Below the pieces are notes generated by a model, which was not told where the DNA came from, did not search any database, and worked only from the letters and a program-made list of their open reading frames with translations. A DNA stretch of 64,000 nucleotides from Atopsyche davidsoni (lineage: Eukaryota > Arthropoda > Insecta > Trichoptera > Hydrobiosidae), in NCBI GenBank assembly GCA_022113835.1, contig JAILWY010000021.1, forward strand, positions 12,772,001 through 12,836,000. Reading direction: 5' to 3'. Positions 52,487 through 64,000 of this stretch are shown one piece after another (within the stretch, counting starts at the first letter, position 1; each line of letters opens with the position of its first letter). The position numbers were made by a program, and so were the translations under genes.

Positions 52487-53280
52487 GCGTTTCACGGGAA
52501 ATAACTCAAAATTAATGAGCTTGTCACTGCAAATCGCTATCGCAACACTTTTTATCCATTTGAATATGGGTTATGCTCTTACTTACATATGAATTTATTA
52601 TTTAACTCATTTTATGAAATTTCTATAGCGAAATATAAAAACATAAATGTACAAGATAATTACATATAGAATTAAGTTTTGATTGTTAAGTTCAGGAGGT
52701 TTAAGTATACTCTTACAATGCTTCACGAGCTATCGAAGCGCGCTCGATTTCGTAAGATGTGTCCTCGGCCACTTCTCGTGCTACCCGGGATACATTCTTT
52801 CACCGTCACCGTGTATTGGAGGAGTACTATCTACTTAAATTCATATAACGCTAAAAATTGCTTAGGAGATCATATTATTTTGATGTAATAAAAATAAATT
52901 AAAAATTACATTTTATAAATATTATATTAAAATTAAATTAAATTAAACAGCACTGCGAAAAATGCAGAAAACAAAAGTGCGAGCGCCGAGCTGACAGACA
53001 GAATGAGCTCCATATTGTCACGAGTTTATTATTCTAACCATAACAAAAAATCAAAAATGAATTTTACTTCATAATAATACACCGACAATTATTGTGAATA
53101 ATCACACGCTCTACTGCGAGCGTTCGCATTCGGGACGACGCAGAGTGCTTTCAAGAAGCAATCGGGCCGCACCGATGCCATGATACCACATTAAAAAGTT
53201 AATAAATGCATTTAAAGAACGCTAATATGCCGATATATCGTCTGCGAGTATAAATGGCTGGTCCCCGAGCCTCGGTTTGT

Positions 53281-53332
53281 CAACTGGCGGGTCGCGGGTC
53301 GCGGGTCGTGATTGCGGGTCGCGGGTCGCGGC
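53281..53332. repeat. Short tandem repeat of a 7-bp GGGTCGC unit
   Basis: About six copies of GGGTCGC with a short interruption (GTGATTGC). Confidence 0.85.
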
Positions 53333-54367
53333 TTGCGAGGCCGCCTGGGAGGATTCCCACGCTTGCAACGAGTTTCACGCCTCGGAGTCGTGGGCTGTGC
53401 GCCGGCGACACGTAACCGCGAGCTCATTGTCTTATGTGGTTACACGGAATCGTTTTGACTTTTTACTAGAAATATTAAGAAACTTGTTAATTTTTCATTA
53501 AAATTATTTCATTATTTGATATAAAACATGTAATAGACGTGTATAATTATGTTCATCGATTTGATGTCAATACTGTTGTTGTAAATGCAATAAGGCAGTC
53601 ATAATAAAGTTGAATTAATCGGTGAATCTTAATCGTAAACGTTTGTCAATCCTTCGCGCGGGTTGCAACCGCGTTTCTTCAAAACTCATAATTTTCGAAA
53701 CGATGACTGAAAAGCGAACATTTTTTTATGTTTGGAAATATTTTTTCAAGTATACTAGCCTAACCTAACCCAACCTGCCAATTAAAATTATGATAAATCA
53801 GAAAAAATCAGTTATGGGTAAAAAAAAAATATATAAATTAACATAGCTAATTCATTTTAGAGTAAATTAAACACAAAATAATCGTTTGGTAAAATTTATT
53901 TCTAATTCGGACTCAGTTCTGCTAACGAAGACTAAAAACGCATTCTCCGCAGTGTAACTTAAAGCACTTCACTGAGTATTTTTGTTCACAATGATGCAAG
54001 GCATTACCTTAATGACTGCCCACAATGATGACTTCTCACCGAAATAATCAGATTTGCTCAAAAAGTTACGAGAGCTGACTGGCCCACTTTCCAGGGAACT
54101 GACTCCGCCGCACCTCGGAGTCGGCTCCTCGCGCTTGCACGTCCCGAGGCAAAGGACCGAGACCACAAAAGACACCAGCCAAAGACAAGTTCGTATTGTA
54201 TAAACGTCATATATTTGCAAAGGTTTATTAAATCTAATGCATAAATATCGTGATAAAATTTAATTGCGTATATTAAATGCAACTATATTATTTACATTTG
54301 ATACTATCTATGCGTTTGGCTTATATACAACAACAGCGTCCGTGTTATGTTTACGATTGCTTTAAAT

Positions 54368-55152
54368 CAGAGGTTCCCAAGTGGTCAATATCGACCCCCA
54401 GGGGTCGATTTCGCTCAGCAAGGGGTCGATGACAGCGAAAAATAAAATTGGGGGTCCATGAACTGTAAATGGGGGTCTACGAGACTGGATCCCATTTAAG
54501 CAGGTCATCACCAAAATTTAGACATTTCGTAAATGTCATGCACCGATCACAGTTTGTATCTATATTCTTTGTGACGAATCGAAGCCCTGAAGCGTAGAAG
54601 TTCGTGCCAAATGCTCGAGAAACGAGACTTTCGGCATTGTAAAACTATACCGACGTACCTTTTTGGAGCTTATGACATAAGAAAGCGAACTATTACGATC
54701 GTGTTGCCTTTTTTTAAAAATCTTTTACAGGGGCTAATAAACTCGGATGGGCAGCGAGCTAATTGGTTGTACGGAGCGCCGATGGGCGTAATAAAACAAA
54801 TTGATTTAACAAATATTCCGAGAAAATAAGGACACCAGTACGGCTTAGGAACGTGGGAACTTTGGCGACCGAGGACAGACAGACCCTTCCAAGGGAGACA
54901 GTTTTAAATCGAGAGCCATTGAAGCCCAGGCCGCGGAAGAGTAAGAATCATTTTTGTGTATTCTAACTTTTTCATTTTTAAACCGACTGTACAGTAAACC
55001 CTATGAAAGTGAGTTGTTCTATATAATATGTCAAAAATATGTTATGAAGTTGATGAATTTGTAAAAATTCAATATTAGCAAGGCAGGGGGTCGACAAAAA
55101 ACAGGAAAACTTGACAAGGGGTCGACGGGACAAAATAGTTTGGGAAACTATG
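54368..55152. mobile_element. hAT-type non-autonomous transposon, 785 bp
   Basis: Left end CAGAGGTTCCCAAGTGG; right end, read inward, CATAGTTTCCCAAACTA, an imperfect hAT-style TIR. An 8-bp target duplication flanks it: CTTTAAAT at 54360-54367 and CTTTATAT at 55153-55160 (one mismatch). Subterminal GGGGTCGA motifs occur at both ends. The single + strand frame at 54611-54829 (72 codons) has no recognisable transposase content. Confidence 0.8.
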
Positions 55153-55160
55153 CTTTATAT

Positions 55161-57470
55161 TATGCACAAACAGAAATTTATTTTGTACTGAGTTCTTTTT
55201 ATATTACTTAAATTACAATTTGGTAAGAAATTGTATATTACTGTTGGTTTGCTAACAATATATATATATATATGACATTGCATTTACTCGCACACGCGTC
55301 AAGCAAGGCTGCCTTTCGAAGATACCACGTGTAAAAGATAATTAATATATATCTTTTGTTTTCAAAAACCCACTAATTATTTTGACTAAATAAAGAAAAT
55401 CTTCGAACAGATGGAACGTTTTATAATGGTATGCCAGAATAGTTGTAAAACTAGTAATATTTTATCACACATGAACCGTGAATGTGGTGATTTAGGCGCT
55501 GTCGGTACCGGTACCGAAAGTAAGATCATTCTTAAAGTCATCCTGGCTGCAACGAGCGGGAAAATATAGTGGAAAACGTAAGTAATTGTCAAATTTTAGG
55601 ATGGAATTTATTCTAAATTTGACGAAGGAAACGAAGTATTTCAGCGGTGACAGTTCACACATTTCATGAGGTTTGTAAGGTTACTGAAATTCAAATAAAT
55701 CTATCAACTGTGCAGATTTTCACATTCAAGTTTTAGTAGTGAGTCAGTCAAGTATGTGTTTTTTTTTTGATTCAGTGATTTTGTAAACGATTACTAATTC
55801 ATATAAATATTTGTTGTATTCAATAGTTATTCCTTTCACTCAAGTTTATTTTATTTTTATAAATATGTAGTAAAAAGTATATTAATACTTTTAAAAACCA
55901 ATACCTATTTTTTTGAGCAATTAAAAAGCAACGGGACTGTCAGGGAATGGAGTCACTCAGTTGCTCGTATGACGCGATAGCCGCTTCAGTGACTGCACAA
56001 GACCCGGGTAACCTTATTTTAATTAATCGGTCGATTTGTAAGATTTCTAATGTAGAAATGTAATATTTATATAAGTAAAGCGACACATGCCAGCGCTATT
56101 CACAGAACGCAGTTTCGTTCTTTAGAGTTTGACTGCTATTCGATAAGATCTCACGGGAAAAAAACACTACTTGTAGTCATATTAATAGCAATAAAACGAC
56201 CCGACACGACCAGGTTCCGGTTCGTATGCTTGTCAGAGACGAAATTCCCAACGATCTGTTCCTCCTTTCTGTATTCCCCTGGAACTCTCGCTAAAGCATC
56301 CGGTGCACTCCGTCAGTAATGAGAGTGATTTGTGTTTTGATATAGCAATGAAAATTAACCGATTGTTGAACAAAGATGACAAAAATATGAGCCCAAAATG
56401 CTCGAACAAAAGATAATAAACCAACAATCCTGATACCTTCTGTGCTCACCTGTACCGCGAGAGATACAAAGCGAAGCGCTCGGAAAGTGACATATTTTTT
56501 ACTAAGGTGACCTCGATGATTCAGTGCCGATCGCACTGCAGAGTGATTCACGGAAAGTACCGTTCGTCCGTTCCCGAAGCGAGCAGGTGTTCCGGCGCGG
56601 CGCTGTGAGGATGGTTTTGCCCGCCCGCATTTCTTACGCCTGTGAAATATTATTTGAACCTTTCTAAATATCTTACAAATGGATGTAATATACTTGTGAA
56701 AGTTTGACATCACATAAAGATGTCCAGCAATTTACCGCGTATGCCTGATGGACATTTTGAATACCTCATTGGGACACGCCGAGGAGCACAGTCGCGGAGA
56801 TCGTACAAAATTTTGATTCATTTTATTACTACATTAGATATATAATAAATAGTATACTAACAATTATGCCGGTTTATTTGTAAACGTTGTTTCGAAAAAC
56901 GTTAAACAATTTGCAGCGAAATTTCTCCAATGTTTTACAATTTATACTGTACCAGAACACGATCTCTGATGTGGGATTTCTTTTAGTTTATCGACATATC
57001 GTCAATTCCACATCCCGGTCTATAGCACGCGCAGTATCTCGACAGAACTGTGTGAGTACGTGAATGTTCAAATTAATTGATATTAAAAACATACACGATA
57101 GAATCGACACCTTAAACTTAATTGAAAGTGTCAATCGGTACAATAAGTATCCTGCAAACCGATCATTAGTTAATTATTATTGATTGATGTGCAGTAAAAA
57201 ATGATACAAAAAGAATTTCTGCGAAGAGAATTTCATTCGATTGTTCCAGAAGGCGCCCTCGCGACCCTGCTGCATCCGGCCTCGGCCACTTGTCACCGGA
57301 ACCACCAATACTGGCCCTCGTGTGCCCTCTCTGACCTCCTTAGGAGGCTTCTCGGAATCGACGAGTGACCGGCCGGAACTGCATCAGACTTTCTTTTCTA
57401 ATTGAAGTGTTCATCGTTGGCAGACAATGTTGTACATTTATCAGTTGAAATTTATACACTTGGGGTAAAT
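55161..57470. other. No gene recognised
   Basis: AT-rich DNA with a (TA)n run at 55258-55273 and a GC-rich patch at 56570-56640. No transposon ends or protein families were found. Confidence 0.4.
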
Positions 57471-57477
57471 ATATATA

Positions 57478-57591
57478 GTATAGTATTCAATATTTTTGAC
57501 AGAGTACCCGGTGGAATTCCATTTTAATATTTTAGATATAATACTATTGTGATTTTTCCACATGTTTAATTTTATTATATTGTATATGTTT

Positions 57592-57600
<9 letters not shown>
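57478..57600 (+). mobile_element. Penelope-related 3' fragment
   Basis: GGTGGAATTCCATTTTAATA and TTTTTCCACATG match the 3' regions at 4640-4820 and 28650-28740. The hammerhead-like core is absent here. A (TA)n tract at 57598-57659 follows directly. Confidence 0.55.
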
Positions 57601-57659
<59 letters not shown>

Positions 57660-57664
<5 letters not shown>

Positions 57665-59150
57665 GGAGTTTGAGTAGAACACTTGACCTTTCACAGGTGT
57701 GAAACACTTTTAAAAACGAAATTCCCGCGTATACATAGTCACCAAGCCTTAATTTAGATCGCCTGTAAACCGGCTCCAGGAATTCCAACCCAACTCTTCC
57801 GAGAGCCAAGCGAGTCCGCGCACATCAAAATAAACATTTTGGGTGTGCACGATACTTCCGAATAAGGCGATGAGTTTGGCACCCAGATTTATTCTCTGAA
57901 TGACGTTAAATTAAAATAATATTTCAACCAAAAAGTGTGAGAATCATAAACTAGAAAATTCATGAGACAATTTTCTGTGTCTTGCGTGTTGAATATTAAC
58001 GGTTTTTTTTATTGTATATTTGGAGCATATTGCATAAAAATAGTAATCCCTCGAGTTCTATTACGGCTTGATGCAGACTGTGCGAGTTACGAGAAATTCC
58101 TGAAAATCCTGAAGTAAAGAAACCCCTAAAAATGTGTCCAATTTATAAGACTACTTCCGGTAGATAACTGAGCATTTCGATGGCCCCCGAGCCCGGCGAG
58201 GCGCGGCGCGTAACGGGGCTTGGCTCGGAAGCGGCCGCTTACGGTTAACGCGTCCGCCGGGCAGCGGCCCACGGGGATGAACCACATCAATCAGCGATTT
58301 CTTATCCTCGTGTATTACGTCTAGACGATCCTTAGGAAGGACGAGTCAATGTCACGAATTATCTTATCAGATGATCCTGCGTTAATGAAGGCCGCGAGGA
58401 CAAGCGAACACCGAGCTTCTGACTATTGCTACCATATGAACGAGGGCTTCGGAACAAGATAACATTCGTCACTTTGTTGGGAGATAGACCGTAATATTTT
58501 ATTGCTTAGTTAGTAAAATTTGCTAGCGTATTCTAGGAATGTATTTTATACTACACAACTACAACAAATTATATTTGAGAATTCTTTTGAAGGGTAGTCA
58601 AGTTATTATACTGCAGAATGAGGTATTTTTTCTAAAAAGGTACAATCAACGCAGATAAGGTGGTAATGTTTCTGATTTGGGCAAATGTTCAAGTATTATA
58701 ATTATTTTAAAGATGTTTTTATGTGTAAGTATGCACTTGAAAATAAAGTTCAAATAATCGTAGCAATAACAAACCGACCTAGTAAAACGTGGACTTTTTT
58801 CGCCGAAGACAGAAGTAGCAGTGTGAGTGTTTACGCTCAGCATTGGTTCAATCCGATGCCTGCGTTCCGCTGGCCTCGCGCCGGCCAAACATAGAAACGA
58901 AAAACAGTGTCTAGTGATAAATAACTCAACTAAAGAGCTCGGTTTTTCATACATTCACATAGAAATAGTTATTTTAGTTTTGTTCAGAAAAAAGTTAAAA
59001 ACTGTATTTCACTATAGTGAAACAGTACAAAAATATCACAATGTTTTTTTTACAAGCACGAGTATGCGCACTCGGCGGCTCGAAGCGCGGGCAGTCGGCT
59101 GTGGCGCTCGTGCGCACTCCACGAGCCGCTTTCCAAATCGATATTCAACC
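57660..59150. other. No gene recognised
   Basis: AT-rich with a GC-rich island at 58180-58280. Open frames near 58830-59440 run into the tandem repeat below and are artefacts of GC-rich simple sequence. Confidence 0.4.
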
Positions 59151-59220
59151 TTCGGCGGCTCTTGGCGGCTCTCGGCGGCTCTCGGCGGCTCTCGGCGGCT
59201 CTCGGCGGCTCTCGGCGGCT
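59151..59220. repeat. Seven tandem copies of a 10-bp unit
   Basis: Unit CTCGGCGGCT at 10-bp spacing; the first two copies differ by one base each. Confidence 0.95.
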
Positions 59221-59544
59221 CTCAGCTCTGCAGCTTCTCGCCGAGTCGCACTTTCTCGAGCCCGAGGCGCTGGAGGACCGCGGGATTGCGCAAGGCCCAG
59301 CGCAGTCCCCGAGCGCAGGTGATGTCGCTCTTCCCGAAAACTCGCGGAGAAAGTACCCACTGGGGATTTTATTTGATGCTCGAATGTTTAGATATAAAAT
59401 TAATATGTCTGATTTATCTTTTAGCAAACGTTATAACTCGATAAAATACTGTGTACATATTCTTAGTGGATCGTATTGACAGTTAATTTATAAATATAAT
59501 AAATTAATAAATAATGTGAATTTAATTGATGGATATATTTACAT

Positions 59545-59690
59545 GACGGCTTTAACTGACGTTTAGAAAGCACAGTGAAAAATAATATATGCTGGGCCCT
59601 TTTGCTTCCTCTGAGAAATCAAAAGGGCCCAGCGTATATTCCTATTTCACTGTGCTTCCTAAACGCCAGGTAAAACCCGAGTCCTGGAGG
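59545..59690. repeat. Hairpin-forming inverted repeat (foldback element)
   Basis: The left arm (GACGTTTAGAAAGCACAGTG then GCTGGGCCCTTTTG) and right arm (the complement, ending CACTGTGCTTCCTAAACGCC) are about 68 bp each with a loop of about 10 bp around 59613-59622. Small foldback or MITE element; no TSD established. Confidence 0.75.
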
Positions 59691-60366
59691 CTTCGACTCG
59701 AACGTAATCATTTGTATCAGCGAATGTCCGAAGAAGACAGTGGCCGGGCGATTCTCGAATTCAATTATATCATTACGGTTATTACAAAATTAGAAAGAAA
59801 GCGGAAGCAAACGACGGTACTGTGAATGGTCGATGACGACCGCTCGGCGATCCCGCTGCAGCCAGGCTCGCCGTGCCGCACCGGTGACTCGCCCAGGGGC
59901 GGCGAGCATCGCTCTTTACTTTACTTTTACAGTATAGTCATGAACACCTCAATGCTTTATATAATCACTAAGAAATGTAAGAAAAATTCACTAGTATGAA
60001 AGACAAGCGACTGAAATTCTCTCCATTTCTGTGGCTTCTTTGCGAATCTCGTACTATTCAGTTTTGTGAAATAATATCAGGGGTGTCAGAGGTAAACAAC
60101 ATTTCTGCGGGAGATGGGATTCGGTTTGACCGCGATTGTTTTGATTGGCTATAATAAACTAAAAATTAAGAGATCGTTATAGAGAATGCTCAAATCTGTT
60201 TCTCATTTATTTAAATCGGGTGACGGTTACCGCCCTTCTGGATTATTTAACGGTATTAAATAACAACATTTTTCAGTGCGCAAAGGTATTATGCCGTAAC
60301 CGTATGTCGCTATTATTCAACTGTCTTAGACCTTGGCGCTTGTAATAAGGTCTATTTATGCTTTTT

Positions 60367-60449
<83 letters not shown>

Positions 60450-62495
60450 CACACATACATCTTGATTCAAAAAATAATCTCTCACTGGGATCCACCGGTT
60501 GTAACATCTTATCACTATTTTTAACACATAAACTGTAAAAGCAGGTGTTCAAATTGATTTTTTATGAAAACTTATAAACATTACACAATAATTAGAAATA
60601 AAAGGCAAAGAGTCAAAAATTATGTTTGACTGTAGTTTTTTTAAAATTTTAATCAAGATATAGTTATGATTTACTATGTAAAAGCTCATTACTAAAGATA
60701 TTGGTGATCTAGTATGCAAATGCACCGAAGGCGATATGTTAGACGGAGTACTGTCAGGCGGGCGCGCGGTCCGGGCTAGTCTGGGTCTGGGTGTGCCCCG
60801 TCCACAAGGTAAGTAGCAGCGTACGTTAATATATGTTAAATTGTTTTATTGTGATTCTCCAAAACTATATCACTCGAGTAGCTTTATGTCAGTGTGTTAA
60901 TAAAATTCTGTTTGTAATTATTTATAGTATTTTCAATTTGAAATGCGATTTTAGTTTCAGAGACTATTTCATACATAGAGTATGTCTCAGCCGCCACGGA
61001 ACCACATGTCATTTCTGACGGCCCGGCGTGAGGATAGTTCCGCGCAACTGATTTATTTTTTAATATCCGGATTTTAGCAGCCACGCCATTGAAATTAATG
61101 TTGCAGGCCAAGGGCGTACAGGGGTGATCACAACCCATCAATCCTATTACCAGTACAAAGTCGTGTATCAATCACAGAGTCTATACTTTGACTCGCTAAA
61201 CAAAGATACATCGTCGTTTGTAAAACGTTTGAAGACTTTGTCACAGAGCTCGAAAGCGAATACTTACTGGGCGTCAAGACACCAGCGATAGAAAACATTA
61301 TTTTAATTGTATTTTTTAATTATTTATGTAAAATAGGCATGAATTTAGGTTTATGAATTTCGAATACTGCGTTTTATAAATTGGATACGAGTTTTTTTTT
61401 TATTTTAAGAGAACTTTGAACAAGTAACATAAAAAAGTATAAATTACACGAAATATAAATATTCATTTACAATTTTAGTTATAAACAATCCAAAAAATAA
61501 AAGCTTTGAAACGTATAAGTTGTCCGTTATCATTATCATTATGAAGGGCCCATAATAAATTGAAAAATTTGATATTTTGAATTTAACAAATTAATATAAT
61601 AGAAAAATGTTTCTAATCGAAATCACATATTGTTTGCGCGATAAAATATGTTACGTTGCAGAAGAAGGCGCGGACGGTGAATTATAATATAATAATAATA
61701 ATATTACGAGTATGTTCAAGAGCAATATTTTTATAAACTAATTTAGATTAAATTTAAAGCAGGGCGTCTAAAATGTCTGTCTATAACTGTGTCAGATCCT
61801 TTATTTATAACTAAAGATAAAGATTATAAATATAAGAGATGCTAGTGGGAAAAACAAATGTTTAAATATAACCACTTACATAAATGCACATTTGGAAATA
61901 TCAGTTATAATAATAGTCATAATAATAGTCATAATAATATAGTCATAGTTATAATAATAAACGAGGGCGACAGTTGAGAAATATCATAATGTAAGTAAAG
62001 TAAAGGAATAACATATCGATAAATGTACATTTGTCAATAATAGTTAAAAGCGTCGATAAGTTTCACGCAAATGTTTTAACAAAGGATAAACCAACGGGTT
62101 TTATCGGTGAATACATATAATAGCAAATGTAATTAATATATATATGAAACATAAACACAAAAACAAAACGTTCTCGATCTCTGTTTAAATTCAATAAGTC
62201 AAATCTCGCTCGCGCGATTAACCAAAGAAAAAGAGATACCAAACCGTATGCGTTCCACCCCAAATGCACAATAAAGTTTTGGTGCTTGCAAACTTGTAGC
62301 AGTTTTCGCTAGGATTTAATAAAAACACCGTATCAATAAATCTAGAATAAGTCACCCCCTGCTGCTAATTCTGGCCCTTCACAGGCACCTGCCTGGCGAC
62401 AGGGCGCTCCACGTGATTATAAAGATAAGCATACAAAAGCAATACGATCTCTATTCATAGACTGTCTAGAGTCTTTTGACTGTTTCAGTCTAGAC
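59691..62495. other. No gene recognised
   Basis: Contains an (AC)n-(TA)n microsatellite at 60372-60442, GC-rich patches at 59840-59905 and 60740-60800, and short AATAATAGTCAT repeats at 61910-61950. No coding family is visible. Confidence 0.4.
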
Positions 62496-63110
62496 CAGAG
62501 ATTCCCAAAGTGGTCAATATCGACCCTCAGGGGTCGATTTCGCTCTGCAAGGGGTCGATGACAGCGAAAAATAAAATTGGAGGTCCATGAACTTTAAATG
62601 GGGATCTACGAGAGTGGATCCCATTTAAGCAGGTCATCACCAAAATTTAGACATTTCGTAAATGTCATAATGCACCGAACACAGATTGTACCTATGTACT
62701 TTGTGACGAATCGAACGTTACTTTATCTGCATTTTGTGTGTTTTTAATTAATAAAGTTAATTATACCTTTATTAATTAAAAACACACAAAATGCAAATAT
62801 AGTAACAATCAGAAAATCAATATTTTTGACAGAGGATACTTGGTAGAATTCCATTTTAATATCTTAAATAGAATAAAATACATTCATTAAAAACATACCA
62901 AATACTTCTACGCTTCAGGGCTTCAATTCGTCACAAAGTACATAGGTACAATCTGTGTTCGGTGCATTATGACCTGCTTAAATGGGATCCACTCTCGTAG
63001 ACCCCCATTTATAGTTCATGGACCCCCAATTTTATTTTTCGCTGTCATCGACCCCATGCAGGGCGAAATCGACCCCTGGGGGTCGATATTGACCACTTTG
63101 GGAACCTCTG
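62496..63110. mobile_element. hAT-type foldback element, 615 bp, with 8-bp target duplication
   Basis: Both ends are the same hAT terminus facing inward: CAGAGATTCCCAAAGTGG at left and the complement of CAGAGGTTCCCAAAGTGG at right. The first 200 bp (62496-62710) and the last 200 bp (62905-63110) are near-perfect reverse complements and also match 54368-54600. Target duplication: GTCTAGAC at 62488-62495 and GTCTAAAC at 63111-63118. The centre holds a second palindrome (62712-62808) and a Penelope-related scrap (62810-62890). Confidence 0.85.
62712..62808. repeat. Palindromic insert nested in the hAT foldback
   Basis: GTTACTTTATCTGCATTTTG at the left is mirrored by CAAAATGCAAATATAGTAAC at the right, with TTTTTAATTAATAAAG and CTTTATTAATTAAAAA inside. 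Arms are about 40 bp with a 14-bp centre. Confidence 0.75.
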
Positions 63111-63118
63111 GTCTAAAC

Positions 63119-63594
63119 TCTAAGCTAAAGATATATCAATATTAAAAAAAATAAGTTTAAAATATGTAGGTAAGATTTCGCAAGTGTCTGCAGAAAAATC
63201 AAATAATTATTATAATTATGGAAAAAAAAAAAAAATATATGAATATGAGCATGTTTAAACTACGAAATGTATTTGAATTGTTTGTATACGAAGCTTCCAA
63301 GCTTCCAGCCCTGATAGGAAGAGTGAGAACTTATCCACGAGCCCGCCTTAGACATTATTTTTATATTTGTCCCTCGTAATCGAGAGCAGTTCGTCGATGG
63401 CTTTGAGCTTTTCAGCTCGGTATCAGAATCAGTCAACTGAGCTCCACCGAGCGGCCGATCGAATAGGTTGCTCATCGGTCGCCGAGGATTCGCCGTAACG
63501 GACATGGACGAAAGTTCAAGGCCTCGTGCAACATTCCGATCGCCAGTTAGCCGCAACGGCTGTAACGCGTGCGGCGGCGACGAGCCACGGCGCC
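63119..63594. other. No gene recognised
   Basis: AT-rich to 63300, then moderately GC-rich. The - strand frame crossing it is open only because of the tandem array to its right. Confidence 0.4.
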
Positions 63595-64000
63595 GAGCCA
63601 CGCCGACCCGGGACGCGCCGCCACGCCGCCATGCCGACTCGGGACACGCCGCCACGCCGACCCGGGACGCGCCGCCACGCCGCCATGCCGACTCGGGACA
63701 CGCCGCCACGCCGACCCGGGACGCGCCGCCACGCCGCCATGCCGACTCGGGACACGCCGCCACGCCGACCCGGGACGCGCCGCCACGCCGCCATGCCGAC
63801 TCGGGACGCGCCGCCACGCCGCCATGCCGACTCGGGACACGCCGCCACGCCGACCCGGGACGCGCCGCCACGCCGCCATGCCGACTCGGGACGCGCCGCC
63901 ACGCCGCCATGCCGACTCGGGACGCGCCGCCACGCCGCCATGCCGACTCGGGACACGCCGCCACGCCGACCCGGGACGCGCCGCCACGCCGCCATGCCGA
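63595..64000. repeat. GC-rich minisatellite of 31- and 23-bp units, open at right edge
   Basis: Two related units alternate irregularly: a 31-bp form built from GACTCGGGAC or GACCCGGGAC plus GCGCCGCCACGCCGCC, and a 23-bp form lacking an internal 8-bp ACGCCGCC. At least 14 units are visible. Period 31 shifts the frame, so the long - strand frames through the array do not look like genes. Confidence 0.93.

Larger units (their letters stand above)
52024..54367. other. Region upstream of the uif start exon
   Basis: An acceptor at 52024-52025 implies a 5' untranslated exon somewhere to the right; none could be identified. The region includes tandem repeats at 52397-52486 and 53281-53330 and otherwise unrecognised AT-rich DNA. 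Confidence 0.45.

Noticed and set aside
58827..59444. 205-codon + strand frame
   Set aside because: It passes through the 10-bp tandem repeat and GC-rich simple sequence, with no conserved motif.
63260..63995. Overlapping - strand frames of 146-234 codons
   Set aside because: They arise from the GC-rich 31/23-bp tandem array; the same array is open in several frames and the unit length shifts the frame.

Overview
The window is animal nuclear DNA, most likely from an insect. It holds spliced genes with GT-AG introns, abundant (TA)n microsatellites and a dense mix of degraded transposons (mariner, Helitron, piggyBac-like, hAT, Penelope-like). I cannot fix the order from sequence alone; Lepidoptera is plausible but unproven.

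Two genes are certain and they converge tail to tail. On the + strand, 1503-9931 holds seven exons of phosphoserine aminotransferase (serine biosynthesis). Only a short first exon, encoding roughly the first 15-20 residues, is missing and must lie left of the window. On the - strand, 52016 down to 11606 holds one very large gene. I could reconstruct it as 37 coding exons that stay in frame throughout: 10,650 nt, 3,549 residues plus stop. The product is a single-pass membrane protein with signal peptide, C-type lectin, LDLa, three CUB, many sushi, two F5/8C, three HYR, LamG/pentraxin, two GCC2/GCC3 blocks and about 18 EGF modules. This is the architecture of Drosophila Uninflatable (Uif), an apical epithelial (tracheal) protein. 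Most exons lie in 11.6-29.2 kb. A 21.6 kb intron separates the second and third coding exons (50768-50792 and 29085-29166), and the start codon exon is at 51945-52023.

Region by region: 1-1.0 kb, mariner fragment split by a GC-rich insertion. 1.5-9.9 kb, the aminotransferase gene, whose introns carry a Helitron nest (2.56-4.26 kb), a Penelope-like fragment (4.6-5.2 kb) and a piggyBac-like relic (8.0-9.5 kb). 9.9-11.6 kb, shared 3' flank. 11.6-29.2 kb, most uif exons. 29.2-50.8 kb, large intron with Helitron pieces, a 2.2 kb TIR transposon (32717-34895), a retrocopy-like tract (about 39.1-39.53 kb), a long inverted repeat (40.9-41.9 kb) and a mariner (42081-43278). 52-64 kb, region upstream of uif, without a recognisable coding gene but with two hAT-type elements (54368-55152, 62496-63110), a hairpin element (59.55-59.69 kb) and a GC-rich 31/23-bp tandem array running off the right edge.

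No prokaryotic-type system, CRISPR array or RNA gene was found. The most interesting signals are hammerhead-ribozyme-like cores in the Penelope-related repeats, the internal duplication of a HYR-sushi-unknown-GCC2/GCC3 module in Uif, and several foldback elements with clear target-site duplications.
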